Origin: Salegentibacter sp.
Lineage (GTDB): Bacteria > Bacteroidota > Bacteroidia > Flavobacteriales > Flavobacteriaceae
NCBI GenBank assembly: GCA_017795085.1
Contig: CP051246.1
Span: forward strand, 2,854,514-2,918,513
Direction: 5' to 3'
Length of the DNA stretch: 64,000 nt
In this document: positions 55,879 to 64,000 of the stretch, piece after piece
Position numbering within the stretch: position 1 is the first letter of the stretch
Layout of the letters: the number at the start of each line of letters is the position of its first letter
Notes under the pieces: generated by a model
Databases searched by the model: none
Seen by the model: only the letters and a program-made list of their open reading frames with translations
What the model was told of the DNA's origin: nothing
Program-made: the position numbers and the translations under genes

Positions 55879-56853
55879 TTATAAGCTGTTGTTTTTTACA
55901 AAATCAATAATCTCACTAAGTTTCCCAAAAGCCATAGCGGTCACAGTATCTGCCGCGCCATAATAAAGAGCTAATTTATCTTCTTTTTCCGAATGTACCG
56001 CTGCACAAGGAAACATTACATTTGGCACATCGCCGGTAAGCTCATACAATTCAGCTGGGGCTAGCAAATATGGTTGCGAACGGTATTTTACTTTATCGGG
56101 TTCATTTTCATCTAAAATAGCCGCGCCAATGGAATACCTGAAACCATTACAAGTATTAATAACCCCGTGATAGAAAAGTAACCAGCCTTCATCGGTTAAA
56201 ATAGGGATTGGTCCTGCGCCAATTTTGGTGCATTGCCAGGCACTTTTTTCAAATGGGCTTACTTTCATCACGCAACGATGCTCACCCCAGTATTTCATAT
56301 CGGGACTATAACTAATGTAAATATCACCAAAAGGCGTATGCCCGTTATCGCTCGGGCGACTTAACATGGCATATTTTCCGTTAATTTTGTTCGGAAAAAG
56401 TACGCCGTTTCGGTTAAAAGGCAAAAAGGCATTTTCACACTGAAAAAACGTTTTAAAATCAAAAGTATACCCTATTCCGATGGTGGGACCGTGATAGCCG
56501 TTGCACCAGGTAATCCAATAGCGGTCTTCAATAAAAACCACTCGCGGATCATATTTATAGTCAGAATCGATCATTTCGGTATTTCCGGCCTTAAAATCTA
56601 TCGGTGCATGATTGATTTCCCAATCGATACCATTTTTGCTAAAACCAGCAAAAATATTCATTTGTACCGCTTTATTATCACATCGAAATACGCCGGCAAA
56701 ACCATCTTTAAAAGGCACTACCGCGCTGTTAAAAATACTGTTTGATGAGGGAATGGCATAACGGTCTATAATAGGGTTTTCGGTATGACGCCACATAACC
56801 GTATTGCAATTTTCCGGTTTTTCCTGCCAGGGTATTTGTTGATTATTTTGCAT
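55879..56853 (-). CDS. GH130 mannoside phosphorylase or mannosidase
   Basis: The 324-residue protein has a five-bladed propeller and no signal peptide, so it is cytoplasmic. The proton donor Asp102 lies in Y-K-Y-D-P-R-V, close in position to Asp104 of the characterised gut enzyme UhgbMP that phosphorolyses beta-1,4-mannosyl-GlcNAc. Presence of the cluster's GH92, GH20 and asparaginase genes fits processing of the Man-beta-1,4-GlcNAc core of N-glycans after uptake. The next gene upstream is a sugar symporter, a sensible import partner. Phosphorylase versus hydrolase activity cannot be separated here. Confidence 0.9.
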   Translation of the reverse strand: MQNNQQIPWQEKPENCNTVMWRHTENPIIDRYAIPSSNSIFNSAVVPFKDGFAGVFRCDNKAVQMNIFAGFSKNGIDWEINHAPIDFKAGNTEMIDSDYKYDPRVVFIEDRYWITWCNGYHGPTIGIGYTFDFKTFFQCENAFLPFNRNGVLFPNKINGKYAMLSRPSDNGHTPFGDIYISYSPDMKYWGEHRCVMKVSPFEKSAWQCTKIGAGPIPILTDEGWLLFYHGVINTCNGFRYSIGAAILDENEPDKVKYRSQPYLLAPAELYELTGDVPNVMFPCAAVHSEKEDKLALYYGAADTVTAMAFGKLSEIIDFVKNNSL

Positions 56854-56931
56854 ATTTAAATTTGTGTATTTCGCCCGCTGGGCTAATTCTATTTTCTTTA
56901 TTCTTCTCTAAGCTCTAAATTCCTATTTTCC

Positions 56932-58806
56932 CTACTCCATCTTTTTCACCTTATCCAACCATGTGAATTTTAAAATTACTGAAGTTAGAATAAATACAGT
57001 CAGCCAGACCAAAACAAGGTAATAATCACGGACCACCAGGTAAACCGGCATTAAAATCATACTCGATTGCCATATAATTCCCACCACGCAATTAAAGATA
57101 TCTATACCAAAATCCTTGTTTTTTTCTACGGGGTTTCCGTCTTGTTTCATCATTTCCCGAACCGGCTTCCATAAACCCCAGGGCCTTACATTTTCATAAA
57201 AAGATTTTAAAGTATTGCGATTGGTAGCGGGGGTGAAAAAAGTTCCCAGGATACAACCAAGCAACGAAAAACCAAAAATTACCGGAAATAAATAAATAGC
57301 CGGCGTATTGGCTATCTCGGCCAGCCAACTACCTTCAGTATAATTTTCTTTATTTTGATCGATCGCAAACTGAAAAGTAGCAACTATCAATCCGGCAAGC
57401 ATTCCCCAAAAATAGCCCCAGCCGTTAAACCGCCACCAAACCCATTTTAAAAAGTTGGCCGCAATATAACCACCGTAAAGCGCGCTGGTAATCCAAAGGG
57501 TGATGGAGTTAATAGAATCGGCAAAAAAACCCATAATCACTCCCAAAACAACTACAATAAATGATGAAATATGACTGGCACGAATATAATGCTTATCGGT
57601 TCCTTTAGGCTTAAAATACTTTTTGTAAATATCATTAACGATATAAGCCGGCCCGGAATTTACAAAAGCCGAAAAAGTAGACATAAATGCAGCTAAAAGC
57701 CCGGCCAGCAATAGACCCTTTATTCCCACAGGCACTTCATTATTAATAACTTTAGGCAGTATCAATTCCATATCGCCACCATTCAGGTTTTCAAGGGCAG
57801 CGATTTCGGGTGCTAGAAAAATAAGGCCTAAAACCACAATTCCGCCAATTAAAAGATAACGTGGAATAAACAACACTAAATTAGTAAACCCGCTCATATA
57901 GGCAGCATCTCTTACTGTACGAGTAGAGAGGATACGTTGCATATCATAACTGGGTGTGGGACCGGCAATACTGGCAAAGAAGCCCTTAAAAAGTGTCATC
58001 CCGATAAAAGCCCCGAACATTTTATAACCTTCGGTATCTATTAATTTATTAAAAGCATCTTTTTTTCCACTCCAAAAACCTGTTAATTCATTACCAAAGA
58101 TCACATTTTTCCATTCTTCAGGAATTGCTGCGCTCATTTCGGCATCAGTAATCACAAAAAACGTATAAATAGCAATCAGAATACCGGCCAAAACCATAAT
58201 AACATACTGGAGAACTTCAGTCGCCACTACCGAGAACATCCCACCTTTAATGGTATAAATGGTAGTAAGGAAAATAATAATTAAAGCATAGCTTTGTTCT
58301 GAAGTTAACACCAGGAAATCTCCGAAAAACAACTCTAAATTCCAGGGTAAAATAACCGTCATAAACTTCCCAACCCCTTCAAAAAAATAAGCGATAAAAC
58401 CAATAGCGGCTACCACGGCAAAAATAGCTACAATTAAGTGTGAAGCCCGCCCGGCCCTATCATCTCCAAAACGGGTCAAGATCCATTCAGAACCGGTCAT
58501 CACCCCCGATCTACGAATCCAGACTGCCAGGAACATCATGACAAAAATCTGGTTCCAAATGGGCCACATCCACATAAACATAAAGCTTTTTACCCCGTAG
58601 AGGAATAAAATACCCACCATCCAGGCTGTCCCGGAAACATCAAACATTCCCGAGCCGTTACTAAGGCCCAAATAATACCATTTTATGCTTTTTCCGCCTA
58701 AAAAATAAGAATCCAAACCTTTTGAAGCACGACGCGAAACAAAAATTCCAAGTCCAAGTGTAATAGCCACATAGGCAGTTACTATAAGTACATCCCAAAA
58801 TGCCAT
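56932..58806 (-). CDS. Sodium:solute symporter family sugar transporter
   Basis: The 624-residue inner-membrane protein has about 14 hydrophobic segments of the SSS fold. Family features include S-R-R-A-S-K-G-L-D-S-Y-F-L-G-G near 25-39, the G-P-T-P-S-Y-D-M-Q-R segment and the S-T-F-S-A-F-V-N-S-G segment. Its ATG shares a base with the stop of the GH92 gene (TAATG at 58806). With GH130 next to it, the likely cargo is a mannose-containing disaccharide or mannose. This is inferred from context only. Confidence 0.9.
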   Translation of the reverse strand: MAFWDVLIVTAYVAITLGLGIFVSRRASKGLDSYFLGGKSIKWYYLGLSNGSGMFDVSGTAWMVGILFLYGVKSFMFMWMWPIWNQIFVMMFLAVWIRRSGVMTGSEWILTRFGDDRAGRASHLIVAIFAVVAAIGFIAYFFEGVGKFMTVILPWNLELFFGDFLVLTSEQSYALIIIFLTTIYTIKGGMFSVVATEVLQYVIMVLAGILIAIYTFFVITDAEMSAAIPEEWKNVIFGNELTGFWSGKKDAFNKLIDTEGYKMFGAFIGMTLFKGFFASIAGPTPSYDMQRILSTRTVRDAAYMSGFTNLVLFIPRYLLIGGIVVLGLIFLAPEIAALENLNGGDMELILPKVINNEVPVGIKGLLLAGLLAAFMSTFSAFVNSGPAYIVNDIYKKYFKPKGTDKHYIRASHISSFIVVVLGVIMGFFADSINSITLWITSALYGGYIAANFLKWVWWRFNGWGYFWGMLAGLIVATFQFAIDQNKENYTEGSWLAEIANTPAIYLFPVIFGFSLLGCILGTFFTPATNRNTLKSFYENVRPWGLWKPVREMMKQDGNPVEKNKDFGIDIFNCVVGIIWQSSMILMPVYLVVRDYYLVLVWLTVFILTSVILKFTWLDKVKKME

Positions 58807-61085
58807 TAGTTCGCAGCGGTTTTATGAGTTCCCCAATTTTTATTGGGTTCAGCTCCCATTTTAAAAACAAGTTCCCCGCCTTTTAAAATAGTTTTATGAG
58901 AAATTGTAGTTTGGTTAAAATCCGTTCCATTCACACTGGCCGACTGGATATAAATATTTTCTTCGGAAACATTTTTAGCAATTATTTTAAAGGTTTCGCC
59001 ATTTTTCAATTTAATTGTTGATTCTTCAAAAACCGGACTTCCGATTTCATAAGTAGCTGAAGCCGGATTAAAAGGATATAGCCCCATACTGCTAAACACA
59101 TACCAGGCAGACATTTGTCCTGCATCTTCGTTTCCGCTTAATCCATCAGGTTTGGTAGTGTATTGCGTTTTCAAAATTTCACTTACCCAATATTGTGTTC
59201 GCCATGGCTTACCCGATTTATTAAATAAATAAGCAATATGATGACTGGGTTCATTTCCATGGGCATACTGACCTATTAATCCGGTAATATCTGCCGAAGT
59301 ATGGTCTCCGGTAATTTCTGAACTCTCGTTAAAAAGTTGTTCCAATTTTTCATTAAAAGGTTTTTGCCCCCCGTGTAATTCAATAAAGTTTTCAGGTTCG
59401 TGCAATATAAACCAGCTATGCTGCCAGGCATTACCCTCGGTATAAACGGTATTCACACGATGGTTGGAATGCTTGGGATCAAAAGGCTCTTTCCAGGAAT
59501 TCTCCTCCACTTTGCGCCCGCGCATAAAACCGGTTTCTTTATCAAAAACCTTTTTATAAGCTTTAGCCCGATTTGTGAAATATTCAAAGTCTTCTTCTTT
59601 ATCCAAAGCTCTCGCCATTTGAGCTACACACCAGTCGTTATAAGCATATTCCAAAGTCATGGTCACCGATTCATCACTGGCATCATAAGGAATAAATCCA
59701 TTTTTCTTATATGCTTCCAAACCTCTCTTATTCTGCATCATCGTGGTTTTCATCGCTTCATAGGCTTCTTCGGCATCAAATCCGTCAATTCCTTTAAAAT
59801 AAGCTTCCGCAATAACCGGAATAGAATGATAGCCCGTCATAGTATTGGTTTCATTTCCATAGAGCGTCCATACCGGAAGTGATTTTTCAGTTTTATAATA
59901 TTCCAGCATAGAATTAATAATATCCGCAACTTTATCGGGATTAGTTAAGGTTAGAAGCGGTTGCTGAGCTCTAAAGGTATCCCACAGGGAAAGCGTTGAA
60001 TACGCCGTATAATCAGCTGTAACAATGCTATCATTTTCCTTTCTGAATTCACCATTACTATCGCTAAAAGTTACCGGAGAAAGTTTGGTATGATACAAAG
60101 CCGTATAAAAAATACTTTTTAAAGAATCCCGGGATGTTTTCACCTGAATTCCCGAAAGCTCATTTTCCCAATTTTTAGTAGCTTCTTCTTTGATTTTATC
60201 AAACTCGAAACTTCCTTTATCTAAATTTTCTTTTGCATTTTCAATACTAACCGAAGAAACCGCGATTTTCATTTCAACTGTCTGACTTGAATCTTTATCA
60301 AAATAGAATTGTGCGGAAGTCTTTTCTGCGGAAACCTCCTTGGTTTCAGTTAATTCATAATTTTTAAAAAAGCGGTGTTTTTCAATGGGTTTGGAAAATT
60401 CAGCTACATAAAACACCTTTTGATTATTGGCCCAGCCCGTGCTGTGTCGATATCCACTTATTATATGCTTATTTTCAATCTTTATAGCAGTTTCGGTAGG
60501 TTTATCCCAGTTAATGGCAAAACCTAAATCCAGAATCACCGATTGCTCGCTGCTCTTCTTAAATTCATATTTATGATATGCAGTTCGATTTAAAGTCGTA
60601 AGGCTAACTTTTACTTCAGGTTTATTCAGAAAAACACTGTAAAAACCGGGAACGGCAATTTCTGAATCGTGTTGGAACGGCGATGCGTATGGAATATCTT
60701 TTTGAGAATTCACCTTTTGGCCAAGGTCTATTTCTTCATTAACCGGCATAAATAATAAATCGGCCAAATCGCCAATTCCCGTACCGCTTAAGTGCAACTG
60801 ACTAAACCCTGCGATGGTATCGCTGGAGATATGATAGCCTGAGCACCAATCCCATCCGTTTCTGCCGTTATCAGGGCTGGGTTGCAACATCCCAAACGGC
60901 TGGGAAGCCCCGGGAAAAGTATGGCCATGCCCCCCCGTTCCTATAAACGGATCTACATAGCCTGTTAATTTTTCAGTTTCAACAGTATCTGTATTTTCTT
61001 CTTTTTCAGCACAGGAAAAAAATGTTGCAAAAAAGAAAACTACTACTAAACTCCTTTCGATTGAAAAACGATTTTTTAAGATCAC
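58806..61085 (-). CDS. GH92 alpha-mannosidase family lipoprotein (2)
   Basis: The 759-residue protein has a signal peptide ending F-F-S-C (lipid-anchored) and strongly canonical GH92 features: Y-V-D-P-F-I-G-T-G-G-H-G-H-T-F-P-G-A near its start, G-N-E-P-S-H-H-I-A-Y-L and G-N-E-D-A-G-Q-M-S-A-W. Compared with the GH92 at 48971-51229 it keeps the usual N-E-P-S-H-H motif, so the two should split alpha-mannosidic linkages between them. It is the first gene of the minus-strand run and is divergent from the kinase gene across 109 bases, so the shared intergenic region probably holds both promoters. Confidence 0.93.
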   Translation of the reverse strand: MILKNRFSIERSLVVVFFFATFFSCAEKEENTDTVETEKLTGYVDPFIGTGGHGHTFPGASQPFGMLQPSPDNGRNGWDWCSGYHISSDTIAGFSQLHLSGTGIGDLADLLFMPVNEEIDLGQKVNSQKDIPYASPFQHDSEIAVPGFYSVFLNKPEVKVSLTTLNRTAYHKYEFKKSSEQSVILDLGFAINWDKPTETAIKIENKHIISGYRHSTGWANNQKVFYVAEFSKPIEKHRFFKNYELTETKEVSAEKTSAQFYFDKDSSQTVEMKIAVSSVSIENAKENLDKGSFEFDKIKEEATKNWENELSGIQVKTSRDSLKSIFYTALYHTKLSPVTFSDSNGEFRKENDSIVTADYTAYSTLSLWDTFRAQQPLLTLTNPDKVADIINSMLEYYKTEKSLPVWTLYGNETNTMTGYHSIPVIAEAYFKGIDGFDAEEAYEAMKTTMMQNKRGLEAYKKNGFIPYDASDESVTMTLEYAYNDWCVAQMARALDKEEDFEYFTNRAKAYKKVFDKETGFMRGRKVEENSWKEPFDPKHSNHRVNTVYTEGNAWQHSWFILHEPENFIELHGGQKPFNEKLEQLFNESSEITGDHTSADITGLIGQYAHGNEPSHHIAYLFNKSGKPWRTQYWVSEILKTQYTTKPDGLSGNEDAGQMSAWYVFSSMGLYPFNPASATYEIGSPVFEESTIKLKNGETFKIIAKNVSEENIYIQSASVNGTDFNQTTISHKTILKGGELVFKMGAEPNKNWGTHKTAAN

Positions 61086-61194
61086 CTAAACATTATTTTA
61101 ACTTATATGCTAAATATTTATATATTCAGCATCGCAAAAAAGAATTTTAGACCAACAACCATTCAGAAAAGCTGAATGGCAAAAAACACAAAGC
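61086..61194. promoter_or_regulatory. Divergent promoter region between GH92 and the sensor kinase
   Basis: The 109 AT-rich bases separate two genes that point away from each other. Neither palindrome family is present here. A -7-like or operator sequence could not be assigned with confidence. Confidence 0.4.
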
Positions 61195-62277
61195 ATGCTT
61201 GCTAAAAAACATTTACTAAACGGGTTTCAGAACCGGGGCGAGTTTAAAATTACAGCCCGACATCATGTTATTTTTTGGCTGGTTTACTTTCTTTTCAATA
61301 CGATAAGGTGGGGGACCTATTACGATGATTTTCTGTTGTCGCTAAAAGGAAATGTAATCGGGTTTCCAATTCACATGCTACTCTGCTATTTCACCATTTA
61401 TTTTTTAATCCCAAAGTTTATCTTTAAACGCCGATTTATAAGTTTTTCGCTTATTTTATTAGCAGCCATTTTTATAATGGTAGTGGTGAAATTTTACTTA
61501 ACCTTATTTCTTATAAGCAGTAATGTATGGCCCGAAGGTCCGGAAGCTACCTCTGAATTTACTTTTAATTATGCATTAACAATGATGTTGGGCGAATTTT
61601 ATGTCGTTTCATTTGTAACCGCTATTAAAATTACTTTAGACTTTCTAAGTGCAAGCAAGCGGGCGGCAAGACTTGAAAAAGAACAACTACAAACTGAATT
61701 GCGTTTCTTGCGCTCTCAAATTTCACCTCATTTTTTCTTTAATACCTTAAATAATATTTACTCCCTAAGCCTGGAACAATCTAAAAAAGCTTCAGAAACC
61801 GTTTTGAAACTCTCTGAGCTTATGCGTTACCTGCTCTATGAAACCAAAGACAATAAACAACCCCTGGAAAAAGAAATCCTCTGTATTCAGAATTATCTGG
61901 ATTTAGAACGCATAAGATATGGCGAACAGGTAAAAATAAATATGGATGTTATCGGAGAAATTCAAGGAAAAAAAATTCCACCCATGTTATTTATTCCTTT
62001 TATTGAAAACGCGTTTAAACACGGGGCCAGTAAAAATATTGGAGAAGTATATATTTCTATTAAATTACAGGTAGAAGGTAAAGACATATTTTTTAAAGCA
62101 AGTAACACCCTACCAGACAAAAGAATGGATAAAAAACATAAAAATGAAAGCGGGGGAATTGGCATAGAAAATGTAAAAAAACGACTTGCACTGGGATATG
62201 CTAAAAACGATTATAAATTAGACATATACAGCGACACAAAGAGCTTTATTGTAGCACTAAAATTAAAATCTAAATGA
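61195..62277 (+). CDS. LytS/YehU-type sensor histidine kinase
   Basis: The 360-residue inner-membrane kinase has four hydrophobic segments (about 24-38, 54-72, 80-108, 126-150), a coiled linker, and the HisKA-like box S-Q-I-S-P-H-F-F-F-N with phospho-accepting His179. The ATP-binding part has P-F-I-E-N-A-F-K-H-G and G-G-I-G-I-E-N-V. It lacks a large periplasmic sensor domain. The stop overlaps the next gene's start by 4 bases (62274-62277). The pair is a LytS/LytTR two-component system and may sense a product of the adjacent GH92 locus. Confidence 0.93.
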   Translation: MLAKKHLLNGFQNRGEFKITARHHVIFWLVYFLFNTIRWGTYYDDFLLSLKGNVIGFPIHMLLCYFTIYFLIPKFIFKRRFISFSLILLAAIFIMVVVKFYLTLFLISSNVWPEGPEATSEFTFNYALTMMLGEFYVVSFVTAIKITLDFLSASKRAARLEKEQLQTELRFLRSQISPHFFFNTLNNIYSLSLEQSKKASETVLKLSELMRYLLYETKDNKQPLEKEILCIQNYLDLERIRYGEQVKINMDVIGEIQGKKIPPMLFIPFIENAFKHGASKNIGEVYISIKLQVEGKDIFFKASNTLPDKRMDKKHKNESGGIGIENVKKRLALGYAKNDYKLDIYSDTKSFIVALKLKSK

Positions 62278-62969
62278 GTTTACGCTGCGTGATTATTGAT
62301 GATGAACCCCTGGCGGTAAATGTTATAAAAAATCATTTATCACAAATTAAAGACCTTAAAATTGAAGCGAGTTTCAACAATGCAATTGAAGGCCTTGAAT
62401 TTTTAAGGGAAAAGCCTATAGATGTTCTTTTTCTAGACATCAATATGCCGGTATTGGATGGATTTGATTTTTTAAATACCCTGGAAGAAAAACCTGCTGT
62501 AATAATTACCACTGCCCACGAAGAATATGCCGTAAAAAGCTACGAATTAGAAGTGCTTGATTATTTGGTAAAACCTATCTCATTCCCGCGGTTTTTAAAG
62601 GCAATAGACAAAGTAAAACGCCAGCAAAATTTAAGTCAGCCTACCGAGAAAGAGCATATATTTGTAAAAGTTGACAAAAAAAAGATGAAAAAAATCTACC
62701 TCGATGATATCTTGGTAGTTGAAAGTCTGAAAGACTACATTAAAATAATCACGGCTTCAGGAAAATATATTGTACATCAAACCTTAAGTAGTTTTACCGA
62801 AAGCCTGCCTTCCAGTAAATTTCTCAGAATTCACCGATCGTTTACTATTTCTATAGATAAAGTAGAAGCAGTTGAAGGTAATAGCCTGGAAATAAACGGC
62901 TCTCGTTACGTAATTGGACGAAGCTATCTGAATGAGGTAAAAGCTAGGATTCTTGATTTAGAGGAGTAA
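62274..62969 (+). CDS. LytTR-family response regulator
   Basis: The 231-residue protein has a receiver domain (1-120) with Asp9-Asp10, phospho-acceptor Asp55 in F-L-D-I-N-M-P, Thr/Ala in I-T-T-A-H and Lys in V-K-P-I-S. A LytTR DNA-binding domain follows (about 130-231; H-I-F-V-K-V-D, F-L-R-I-H-R-S-F). It is the cognate regulator of the kinase. LytTR proteins usually bind pairs of direct imperfect repeats, so they are not expected to bind the palindromes listed here. Confidence 0.95.
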   Translation: MSLRCVIIDDEPLAVNVIKNHLSQIKDLKIEASFNNAIEGLEFLREKPIDVLFLDINMPVLDGFDFLNTLEEKPAVIITTAHEEYAVKSYELEVLDYLVKPISFPRFLKAIDKVKRQQNLSQPTEKEHIFVKVDKKKMKKIYLDDILVVESLKDYIKIITASGKYIVHQTLSSFTESLPSSKFLRIHRSFTISIDKVEAVEGNSLEINGSRYVIGRSYLNEVKARILDLEE

Positions 62970-63002
62970 AAAAACACAAATCACCCATTTATTTCCAAAT
63001 CG

Positions 63003-63019
63003 GTAAAACTCATTTTTAC
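63003..63019. terminator. Small hairpin between convergent genes
   Basis: GTAAAA (63003-63008) pairs with TTTTAC (63014-63019) around a 5-base loop. It lies between the response regulator stop and the convergent gene's stop, with A/T runs on both sides. It could terminate either transcript, but the 6-bp stem is weak. Confidence 0.3.
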
Positions 63020-63024
63020 GCTAT

Positions 63025-64000
63025 TTAATCTGTAATCACCCCAATTTCTGCAAATCCCATCACCTCGGAGTCATCGGCGCTACGTTTTCCTATAAATTTA
63101 AAATAACGGGCTTCGGTAGTATTAAAGTTTATACGCTGTTCAATTGGGTTGTTTTTAATATTTGAAAACTCTCCCTGGCTTACTTTTCTCCAGTTTTCAC
63201 CATTTTCACTCAACCAAAATTCATAATTGGCAATTACTCCTTCCGGCCATCTATTTTGTTGTGGCAAATAGGTAAAGCCTTTTACATTATATGCCTTCCC
63301 TAAATCTACAACAATTTCCTGTGGAAGCTTAGCCTGCTTAGTCCAAACCGAATTTTTATCCGCATCGATTATTTTCTCAGCTGCTTTCTCTTCATTTATA
63401 ATTTTCCAGGCTTTCTTCGGAATATCTGCTCTAAAATTTGAAATATCGCTGAAATTGTCGGTTTTAGGATTATAGGCAACCGCTTTAACCACTGTAGGTT
63501 TATCAATAATAAAACTTTTTGAGAATTCTTCTGAATCCTTAGTTGGTTCTGTTCCATCTAAAGTATAAAATAGCTTGAGGCCGTTTTCATAACTACTAAT
63601 GCCAATATTCCCTTCTTTATCTTGTGAAATGCCCGGAGCTTCCATTACTAAAGGCGCATGGTAGACTTCGATATTTGAAATTAGCGGCCGGGCTTTGGCA
63701 TCTTTAATTTTTAGGCGTAAAGCGGAAACCTCTATAGCATCAAACCTTAAAATTCGTTTGTAACCTATAGTTGTTCCAGTAATAATTTCTTGCCAGGTTT
63801 CATCAACTTTTCCTTCTAAGACAAAAGATTTCACCCGCTGCCCCATGAGAATATACTCCTGAACCAAAAACCGGTTTATTACAGTAGGTTCATTAAACTC
63901 AAGTTTCAAAGTACTTTTTACCGCTCCTTTTTCCGGCATCCAAAAAGTATTGTCATCACCATCAATTACATTAGAAGCTTTATACTCTGAAGCCGCTACG
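63025..64000 (-). CDS. C-terminal part of a discoidin-containing exported enzyme, possibly an alpha-L-fucosidase
   Basis: The reading frame stays open through the right edge of the window, so the gene is truncated here; an internal ATG at 63939 is not the true start. The visible 324 residues hold part of one discoidin domain (starting A-S-E-Y-K-A-S-N-V-I-D-G-D), then a short beta domain with L-F-Y-T-L-D-G-T-E-P-T typical of FN3-associated/chitobiase C-terminal modules, then a second discoidin domain (T-Y-L-P-Q-Q-N-R-W-P-E-G). Such C-terminal arrangements are common in GH29 fucosidases and in some GH20 enzymes. The catalytic part lies beyond 64000, so the family is not proven. Confidence 0.75.
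   Translation of the reverse strand, partial: VAASEYKASNVIDGDDNTFWMPEKGAVKSTLKLEFNEPTVINRFLVQEYILMGQRVKSFVLEGKVDETWQEIITGTTIGYKRILRFDAIEVSALRLKIKDAKARPLISNIEVYHAPLVMEAPGISQDKEGNIGISSYENGLKLFYTLDGTEPTKDSEEFSKSFIIDKPTVVKAVAYNPKTDNFSDISNFRADIPKKAWKIINEEKAAEKIIDADKNSVWTKQAKLPQEIVVDLGKAYNVKGFTYLPQQNRWPEGVIANYEFWLSENGENWRKVSQGEFSNIKNNPIEQRINFNTTEARYFKFIGKRSADDSEVMGFAEIGVITD

Noticed and set aside
56445..56454. AAAACGTTTT inside the GH130 gene
   Set aside because: It matches the operator family but lies in the middle of a coding sequence (codons for D-F-K-T-F-F) with no nearby gene start; probably chance.
59400..59882. 160-codon plus-strand ORF opposite GH92 (2)
   Set aside because: It is antisense to a conserved GH92 coding region and rich in residues expected from reverse reading; no domain is seen.

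Overview
The window looks like a chromosome segment of a marine or soil Bacteroidota, most likely a Flavobacteriia related to Gramella, Zunongwangia or Salegentibacter. The evidence is three SusC/SusD outer-membrane pairs, many signal-peptide or lipoprotein glycoside hydrolases, AT-rich DNA, almost no Shine-Dalgarno sequences and long same-strand gene arrays. The genus is an inference. Everything from 1 to 61085 that codes is on the minus strand, so transcription runs from high to low coordinates. Only the sensor kinase and response regulator at 61195-62969 are on the plus strand. I see no tRNA, rRNA, CRISPR array or prophage.

Region A (1-38667) is a large locus for a uronic-acid-containing, probably sulfated, polysaccharide. 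Read in transcription order it holds: a LacI-type regulator; susC/susD with two discoidin lipoproteins and a GH43; a decayed IS200/IS605 transposase; a second susC/susD; a sulfatase, a GH105 unsaturated uronyl hydrolase and a second sulfatase; a DUF1080 protein with two Tat-exported Gfo/Idh oxidoreductases (the 3-keto-glycoside type of set); then a complete glucuronate catabolic set. That set is uxaC, kdgK, eda, a three-component TRAP transporter, an SDR fructuronate reductase, uxuA and a GH67 alpha-glucuronidase, followed by GH2, GH43 and the start of a DUF4964 protein. In outline, glycan fragments enter through SusCD, sulfatases and hydrolases trim them in the periplasm, GH67 and GH105 release uronic acids, the TRAP system imports them, and UxaC, UxuB, UxuA, KdgK and Eda carry glucuronate to pyruvate and glyceraldehyde 3-phosphate.

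Region B (38668-61085) looks like an N-glycan or mannose-rich glycoprotein glycan locus. It has an aspartylglucosaminidase-type asparaginase, GH29 alpha-L-fucosidase, GH3, a third susC/susD pair (its susC broken by one extra G), two GH92 alpha-mannosidases, GH20 hexosaminidase, a GH10-like protein, a CBM9-like protein, GH130 mannoside phosphorylase and a sodium:solute symporter. Divergent from it is a LytS/LytTR-type two-component system (61195-62969), followed by the C-terminal part of a discoidin-containing enzyme, possibly another fucosidase, cut by the window end.

The most notable non-coding signals are two families of palindromes. One (core TGTGTACGTACACA) occurs upstream of two susC genes, once as a perfect 30-bp palindrome, and again inside the first codons of uxaC, which ties glycan import to glucuronate catabolism in one predicted regulon. 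The other (AAAACGTTTT type) lies upstream of all three susC genes and of the GH2 gene. Two genetic fossils, a GH2 fragment at about 38930-39115 and the tnpA remnant, show that the locus has been rearranged.
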